A stretch of DNA of 64,000 bases from Parasutterella muris (GTDB lineage: Bacteria > Pseudomonadota > Gammaproteobacteria > Burkholderiales > Burkholderiaceae_F). Position numbers and translations under genes: made by a program. A model generated the notes under the pieces. The model worked only from the letters and a program-made list of their open reading frames with translations, was not told the DNA's origin and did not search any database. The stretch's first letter is position 1. Each line of letters starts with the position of its first letter. The stretch spans positions 16,588 to 80,587 of the forward strand of contig NZ_CALPCV010000010.1 in the NCBI RefSeq assembly GCF_943193095.1. Direction: 5' to 3'. Shown in pieces: positions 60,884-64,000 of this stretch.

Positions 60884-61963
60884 ATGCCTATCGCTGTCAT
60901 CACGTCGGCAGGACTTGCCGCGCTTGTAAATGCCGAACACAACGGCACACTCCCGGTAAAAATTGCCAAATTTGGCCTTGGGACAGGGAATTACACGCCC
61001 ACGGCAGAGCAAACCGCGCTCCAGAACAAATTTAAGGACATAGAGGCACTGACTGGTGGAGATGTTGGAGACAACGTTATCCATGTGACCATGAACGATA
61101 TCAGTTCCGATGCCTACACAGTGAACGAGGTTGGAGTTTATCTAGAGGATGGAACTCTGTTTGCTGTTAGTTCGCAGCCGGTCGGAGCGATTCTGCAGAA
61201 AGCCGCGGGTTCGCAAGGCATGATGTCGATCGATTTGGTCGTTCAGGGTGGTAGTTCGGTGATCACTATCGACGGAGACACAAATTTCCTCAACCCTCCC
61301 GCAACGACTGTCACGGCTGGCGTTGTGAAATTAGCATCGCTGGCCGACATTGAGGCTGGAATTGACGGAACAAAATCGACAACACCATCGAGTGTTTTCA
61401 ATTTTGTCAAAAACTACGTCACGACAGCAATTGATGGGCTGAAGAAGCTGTTGCGAGCGGAAATCGCTGCATCGTGTCTGGCTGCCATGCCGATTGGTAC
61501 AGTTGTGCATTACATGGGAAACACAATCCCTGAGGGATTTCTGCTATGCAACGGCGCCTCTCTGTCTCGGACGGAGTATCCCGAGCTGTTTGACGTAATT
61601 GGGACGAAATGCGGAAGTGCTGATTCAGCACATTTCTCAATTCCTGATATGCACCACCGTTTCCTTGAAGGCACTACGGTGCTTTCGGAGATTGGAAAGT
61701 ACATCGCTGAGGGGTTACCGAATAACGCAGGTGGTATATCTTTTTACAACACTAGCGGAGCAACGTTAGTACACCCTGATCAGACAGGTTCTTTTTACGG
61801 AGAATACAACTCGGCAAATCACCAAACGATTACGAACATAACGGAAGGAGAATCGTTTAGTTCACTACGAATGGACGCCAGACGATCAAGTGCCGTTTAC
61901 GGAGCATCAGATACCGTACAGCCTAATTCTTTACGGGCATTGGCGCTCATCCGAGCATTTTAA
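60884..61963 (+). CDS. Tail fibre protein with swappable C-terminal tip
   Basis: A 359-residue fibre. The N-terminal part attaches to the baseplate (IAKFGLGTGNYTPTAEQTAL; family of gpH-like fibre N-termini), then a shaft segment (GVVKLASLADIEAG), then a collar-type domain around MPIGTVVHYMGNTIPEGFLL and CNGASLSRTEYPELFDVIGT. From CCG 61718 the last 81 residues form tip cassette A, which starts PNNAGG and ends LIRAF. The same tip type is repeated downstream as silent cassettes. GGAG lies before the ATG. The tip probably sets host range. Confidence 0.88.
   Translation: MPIAVITSAGLAALVNAEHNGTLPVKIAKFGLGTGNYTPTAEQTALQNKFKDIEALTGGDVGDNVIHVTMNDISSDAYTVNEVGVYLEDGTLFAVSSQPVGAILQKAAGSQGMMSIDLVVQGGSSVITIDGDTNFLNPPATTVTAGVVKLASLADIEAGIDGTKSTTPSSVFNFVKNYVTTAIDGLKKLLRAEIAASCLAAMPIGTVVHYMGNTIPEGFLLCNGASLSRTEYPELFDVIGTKCGSADSAHFSIPDMHHRFLEGTTVLSEIGKYIAEGLPNNAGGISFYNTSGATLVHPDQTGSFYGEYNSANHQTITNITEGESFSSLRMDARRSSAVYGASDTVQPNSLRALALIRAF
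61718..61963 (+). repeat. Fibre tip cassette A (expressed copy of the 246-bp repeat)
   Basis: It encodes the present fibre end. The second copy is at 62539-62784. The two differ at 6 of 246 positions, all third codon positions, five of them silent. Confidence 0.9.
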
Positions 61964-61968
61964 AATGC
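61955..61968. repeat. Perfect palindrome at the meeting point of cassettes A and B
   Basis: GCATTTTAAAATGC joins the two stop codons. The second pair meets at a near-identical site (62776-62789, one mismatch). Confidence 0.85.
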
Positions 61969-62217
61969 CCTAATCAAAACCAGCGCTCGCATGGCGGACG
62001 GCTGAACAGTATTTGAGGCACCAAAAACCTGAGTTGATCGATTCGCGGAGAATTTGAACGCCTGAGAGCCGGTAGCTGTGTTTGTTGAGATTGAACTTGA
62101 ATCGCCAGATTCAACCTCGGTGTCGGAGATCGCACCTCCCGACCAACCAATTGTTGATAGGTTTGTTCCGTTCCCTAGTGCGACCGCTCGCAGCCGTAAT
62201 GTAGCGGTGATATTCGG
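61960..62217 (-). other. Silent fibre tip cassette B (inverted)
   Basis: Read on the minus strand, 85 codons run from Pro-Asn-Ile-Thr (CCG at 62217) to LIRAF and a stop that shares bases with the stop of cassette A. It includes WSGGAISDTEVESG and ANRSTQVFGASNTVQPSAMR. Only seven in-frame codons precede the core before a TAG, and there is no start codon, so it can be made only after recombination with the fibre gene. It is a paralogue of cassette C and shares only its last 25 residues or so with cassette A. Confidence 0.85.
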
Positions 62218-62239
62218 AAAGCAGTTTCTGAGAGTTTGC

Positions 62240-62245
62240 TACAAT
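62240..62245 (+). promoter_or_regulatory. Candidate -10 element of spacer module 1
   Basis: TACAAT within GCTACAATCT, just outside the core of cassette B. The same ten bases occur at the matching place in module 2. No good -35 was seen here. Confidence 0.3.
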
Positions 62246-62337
62246 CTGAGAATCCTGTTCAGGTGTGCATGACTGAACGAGGAATTGAACGGTTTCGCTC
62301 TGGTTACCCGCTCAATCATTGAAGCAAAAACCAAAGC

Positions 62338-62408
62338 AAAACGGCTCAAGGATTCGCCGTCCGAGAGCCGCTCTAAGTTGAAGGTTTATTATGCACTCAA
62401 AAACCTTA
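62338..62408 (-). ncRNA. Candidate antisense RNA to the 30-codon ORF
   Basis: On the minus strand a TATACT (-10, at 62415-62420) would start a transcript near 62408. That transcript would cross the start codon and ribosome site of the small ORF and meet a terminator formed by CGGCTC/GAGCCG (62342-62370) followed by TTTTGCTTTGGTTTTT. A length near 70 bases and cover of the initiation region are typical of type I antitoxin RNAs. No clear -35 is present, so this is a prediction. Confidence 0.4.
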
Positions 62409-62483
62409 AACGTTAGTATAAAGCAAATCTTGCGATTTCTCATTAAGTTGGTGGTCGCTTTGATTCTCATGCTTTACTGCTAG
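62391..62483 (+). CDS. 30-residue hydrophobic peptide between cassette pairs
   Basis: An ORF from ATG 62391 to TAG 62481, with GAAGG 6 nt before the start. The first 12 residues are polar and basic; the rest is one hydrophobic helix, ILRFLIKLVVALILMLYC. Size and composition resemble type I toxin peptides such as TisB or Ibs, but no family was identified. A GGCC hairpin follows (62496-62526). The 150-bp leader between the TACAAT box and the ATG is structured. Confidence 0.5.
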   Translation: MHSKTLNVSIKQILRFLIKLVVALILMLYC

Positions 62484-62495
62484 CACCTGAGTAAA

Positions 62496-62526
62496 AGGCC
62501 CCGTTAGTTTTCCGCTGGCGGGGCCT
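62496..62526 (+). terminator. GGCC hairpin after the small ORF of module 1
   Basis: AGGCCCCG pairs with CGGGGCCT and is preceded by AAAA. A weak T-rich stretch (GTGTTTCTG) follows, and core site 3 begins 13 bases later. Confidence 0.6.
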
Positions 62527-62538
62527 GGGTGTTTCTGA

Positions 62539-62784
62539 CCGAATAACGCAGGTGGTATATCTTTTTACAACACTAGCGGAGCAACGTTAGTACACCCTGA
62601 TCAGACGGGTTCTTTTTACGGAGAGTACAAATCGGCGAATCACCAAACGATTACGAACATAACGGAAGGGGAATCGTTTAGTTCACTACGAATGGACGCC
62701 AGACGATCAAGTGCCGTTTACGGAGCATCAGATACCGTACAGCCCAATTCTTTACGGGCATTGGCGCTCATCCGAGCATTTTAA
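62539..62784 (+). repeat. Silent fibre tip cassette A' (second copy of the 246-bp repeat)
   Basis: It is an in-phase copy of the fibre end without a start codon; an in-frame TGA stands directly before its first codon. One difference changes Asn to Lys, and the other five are silent. It forms a tail-to-tail pair with cassette C. Confidence 0.9.
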
Positions 62785-63035
62785 AACGCTCTAATCAAAA
62801 CAAGGGCTCGCATTGCGGACGGTTGAACAGTATCTGAGGCACCAAAAACTTGAGTTGATCGATTCGCGGAGAAATTGAACAACTGAGTGGCTGTAACTGG
62901 GACTGTTGAGATTGCGCTCGAAGTGCCAGTTTCGGCATCATCGTCAGTGATCGCGCCGCTGGCCCATCCGATTTTTGAAATCGATCCGTCTCCTAGTGTC
63001 GCTGTACGCAAACGAAATGTACCTAAGATATTCGG
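62781..63035 (-). other. Silent fibre tip cassette C (inverted)
   Basis: Read on the minus strand, 84 codons run from Pro-Asn-Ile-Leu (CCG at 63035) to LIRAF. It contains TFRLRTATLGDGSISKIG, WASGAITDDDAETG and ANRSTQVFGASDTVQPSAMR, and is clearly related to cassette B. The frame is open upstream to 63203, but that part is unlike any fibre and lacks support as a start. It would become a working tip after recombination with the fibre gene. Confidence 0.85.
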
Positions 63036-63039
63036 GAAT

Positions 63040-63067
63040 TTGTAAAAACGGATAACTAAGCTACAAT
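63040..63067 (+). promoter_or_regulatory. Candidate promoter of spacer module 2
   Basis: TTGTAA and TACAAT are separated by 16 bp. The -10 lies in GCTACAATCT, the ten-base string also found in module 1. It is directed to the 43-codon ORF. Confidence 0.45.
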
Positions 63068-63256
63068 CTCGGAACCAAGAAAGGAAATGAGCTTCATCCG
63101 AAGTCTTCGCCCTCGAAACCTGCGCCAATCCCTTAATTTTGAGAATTAGCAAAGGATTACGGTGTATGCCGTAGAGGGCCCCGAAAGGGATCAGATAAAA
63201 CAAAACCCGGGTGGGACCGAGCTTTGTTGAATCTTAACTTCTTATGAGGTACTGAG

Positions 63257-63388
63257 ATGTTGACCGCATTTCCAACCTCGTGGGAGATTATCGCACATAA
63301 CACGATAATCTGGACAGGTGATTTGTATATTGATTACAAAATCATCCTCGTTCTGGTGTTATGGGAGTTAATCCGCACGAAGCTCTAA
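63257..63388 (+). CDS. 43-residue small protein in spacer module 2
   Basis: An ORF from ATG 63257 to TAA, with GAGG 7 nt before the start. The C-terminal third is hydrophobic (YKIILVLVLWELI) with a basic end. It is not similar in sequence to the 30-residue peptide of module 1, but it has the same setting: TACAAT box, leader of about 190 bp, ORF, GGCC hairpin, core site. An inverted repeat GATTATCG/CGATAATC lies inside the ORF (63286-63310). Function unknown; a membrane-active peptide is possible. Confidence 0.45.
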   Translation: MLTAFPTSWEIIAHNTIIWTGDLYIDYKIILVLVLWELIRTKL

Positions 63389-63400
63389 CAAGCTAAAAAG

Positions 63401-63427
63401 AGGCCGGTATCCGCAAGGTGCCGGCCT
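63401..63427 (+). terminator. GGCC hairpin after the small ORF of module 2
   Basis: AGGCCGG pairs with CCGGCCT, with AAAAAG before it and TTGTGCGTTT after it. Core site 5 begins ten bases downstream. Confidence 0.65.
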
Positions 63428-63464
63428 TGTGCGTTTCCGAATAACTGAAATATTGCAGAATCTA

Positions 63465-63483
63465 GAGCCTCTAGCAGAGGCTC
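63465..63483 (-). terminator. Hairpin after the transposase gene
   Basis: GAGCCTCT pairs with AGAGGCTC around a 3-base loop, 26 bp beyond the transposase stop. No strong T tract follows on the minus strand. Confidence 0.5.
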
Positions 63484-63508
63484 AGCTTTTAATCTGAAGG
63501 CATCTTCT

Positions 63509-64000
63509 TTAGAAGTCTGTCTCTTCTTCGTCGTCTTCGTAGACCTGCGCCTTTTCGGGCTCTGCATCAGGAACCGGAACCCCGAGGGCTTCAAATAACA
63601 TCCGTCTTTTCCCTGCGATTTCACCGAAGTAGTAACCTCCGCAGAATCTGGTCTGCATTACATTGTTCAAAGAGTCCAGAACTCTGCAGTCACTGTCATA
63701 CACCATCGGCAGACTATTATTCTTTTTGCACTCCTCACTGTATTTTCTCAGCCTGGTTCTGACAATCATCGCAATAGAGGTTGCCAGGAACTGTACAAAC
63801 GTTTTACCAGTCAATGATTCGTTGTCCGAGACTCGATTTCTTGAGCAGCCCAAGCGGGATTTGAGCGTTTTAAATGTATCTTCGACTATCCAGCGTTCCT
63901 GGTAAGCGCACCAGGCTTTTCTGGCATCGGATATTTCGTCGCTTACCAGTACCCGGTAGCCTTTGTAGCGGAGCTTTTGATCCACTTTTTTATTGTCGAC
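63509..64000 (-). CDS. IS1634-like (IS4-superfamily) transposase, C-terminal part
   Basis: The frame is open to the window edge, so the N-terminal part is outside. The visible 163 residues hold YQERWIVEDTFKTLKSRLGC, the region with the last acidic residue of the DDE triad in IS1634-type transposases, and FVQFLATSIAMIVRTRLRKY. An acidic tail (EDDEEETDF) ends the protein. The element has been inserted beside core site 5 of the fibre array. Its terminal repeats and any target duplication could not be recognised from one end. Confidence 0.8.
   Translation of the reverse strand, partial: VDNKKVDQKLRYKGYRVLVSDEISDARKAWCAYQERWIVEDTFKTLKSRLGCSRNRVSDNESLTGKTFVQFLATSIAMIVRTRLRKYSEECKKNNSLPMVYDSDCRVLDSLNNVMQTRFCGGYYFGEIAGKRRMLFEALGVPVPDAEPEKAQVYEDDEEETDF

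Larger units (their letters stand above)
61718..63443. other. Alternating array of interchangeable tail-fibre tip cassettes with CCGAATA core sites
   Basis: CCGAATA occurs five times in alternating orientation: plus at 61718-61724, minus (as TATTCGG) at 62211-62217, plus at 62539-62545, minus at 63029-63035, plus at 63437-63443. Cassettes start exactly at the first four cores and meet tail-to-tail in pairs at 61960 and 62781. The core encodes Pro-Asn in the same frame at every cassette start, so inversion between any plus and minus core would put another tip on the fibre. This matches invertible phage fibre segments and shufflons in layout. No recombinase gene is in the window, and the short core is not a known Din/Min-type site. 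Confidence 0.8.

Noticed and set aside
44061..61963. Pure tailocin (headless R-type particle)
   Set aside because: Portal and protease-capsid genes are complete, which a tailocin would lack. The region is better described as a deleted prophage, with particle function left open.
61718..62784. Diversity-generating retroelement acting on the fibre tip (two near-identical repeats at a fibre end)
   Set aside because: The six differences between copies are scattered third-position changes and are not concentrated at adenines. No reverse transcriptase or template-type RNA gene is present. Alternating inverted cassettes fit recombination better.
61718..63443. CRISPR array
   Set aside because: The repeated 7-base cores are far apart, alternate in orientation and flank coding cassettes. 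No cas genes are in the window.
63385..63624. 79-codon minus-strand frame
   Set aside because: It overlaps the transposase C-terminus in another frame and crosses the hairpin after that gene.

Overview
The window looks like a chromosome fragment of an anaerobic gut betaproteobacterium of the order Burkholderiales, most likely a Sutterella/Parasutterella-type organism. This is an inference from gene order (pyrG-kdsA-eno-ftsB, dapA-bamC, PHP-yciO-site-2 protease, fdxA-fpr-rnfB-like-nth) and from a periplasmic flavoprotein reductase paired with a separate tetraheme cytochrome. It was not confirmed by a database search.

Positions 1-43,330 are dense housekeeping chromosome. They hold the end of an acyl-CoA ligase gene, cysE/trmJ, suhB, mutS, an FKBP isomerase, a Nim-like flavoprotein, dapA-bamC, a PHP/yciO/site-2 protease/methyltransferase run, and hslO. 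A respiratory module follows (sensor kinase, response regulator, Tat-exported flavoprotein, tetraheme cytochrome c). After it come a TauE exporter, alr, a ZIP transporter, the pyrG-kdsA-eno-ftsB operon, a CDF exporter, an NhaD-type antiporter, pncB, the ferredoxin/nth operon, a spermidine-synthase-like gene, htpG, an aminotransferase, a zinc metallopeptidase and parE-parC.

A tRNA-Arg(CCT) gene at 43,729-43,803 marks the left edge of a prophage that runs to the right end of the window. The first about 27 codons of a tyrosine integrase begin 180 bp after the tRNA. They run directly, in another frame, into the C-terminal part of a GpA-type large terminase, so the lysogeny, replication and packaging-ATPase genes appear to have been lost in one deletion. 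What remains is ordered and apparently intact: a lambda-like head (gpW-like protein, portal, fused protease-capsid) and a P2-like contractile tail (sheath, tube, chaperone with a programmed -1 frameshift, tape measure, X, D, V, U, W, J, I, fibre). A small membrane-protein gene with its own promoter and terminator sits inside the tail operon.

The most unusual region is 61,718-63,500. The end of the tail-fibre gene is followed by a chain of interchangeable fibre-tip cassettes in alternating orientation (+A, -B, +A', -C). Each starts at the same 7-base core CCGAATA and ends at the same Leu-Ile-Arg-Ala-Phe-stop. The frame is preserved, so inversion between cores would swap the fibre tip. Between the cassette pairs lie two similarly built small modules: a leader, a 30- or 43-codon hydrophobic ORF, and a GGCC hairpin that ends just before the next core. 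The first module also has a plausible antisense RNA, as in type I toxin-antitoxin loci. A fifth core is followed by an IS1634-like transposase gene that runs off the window.
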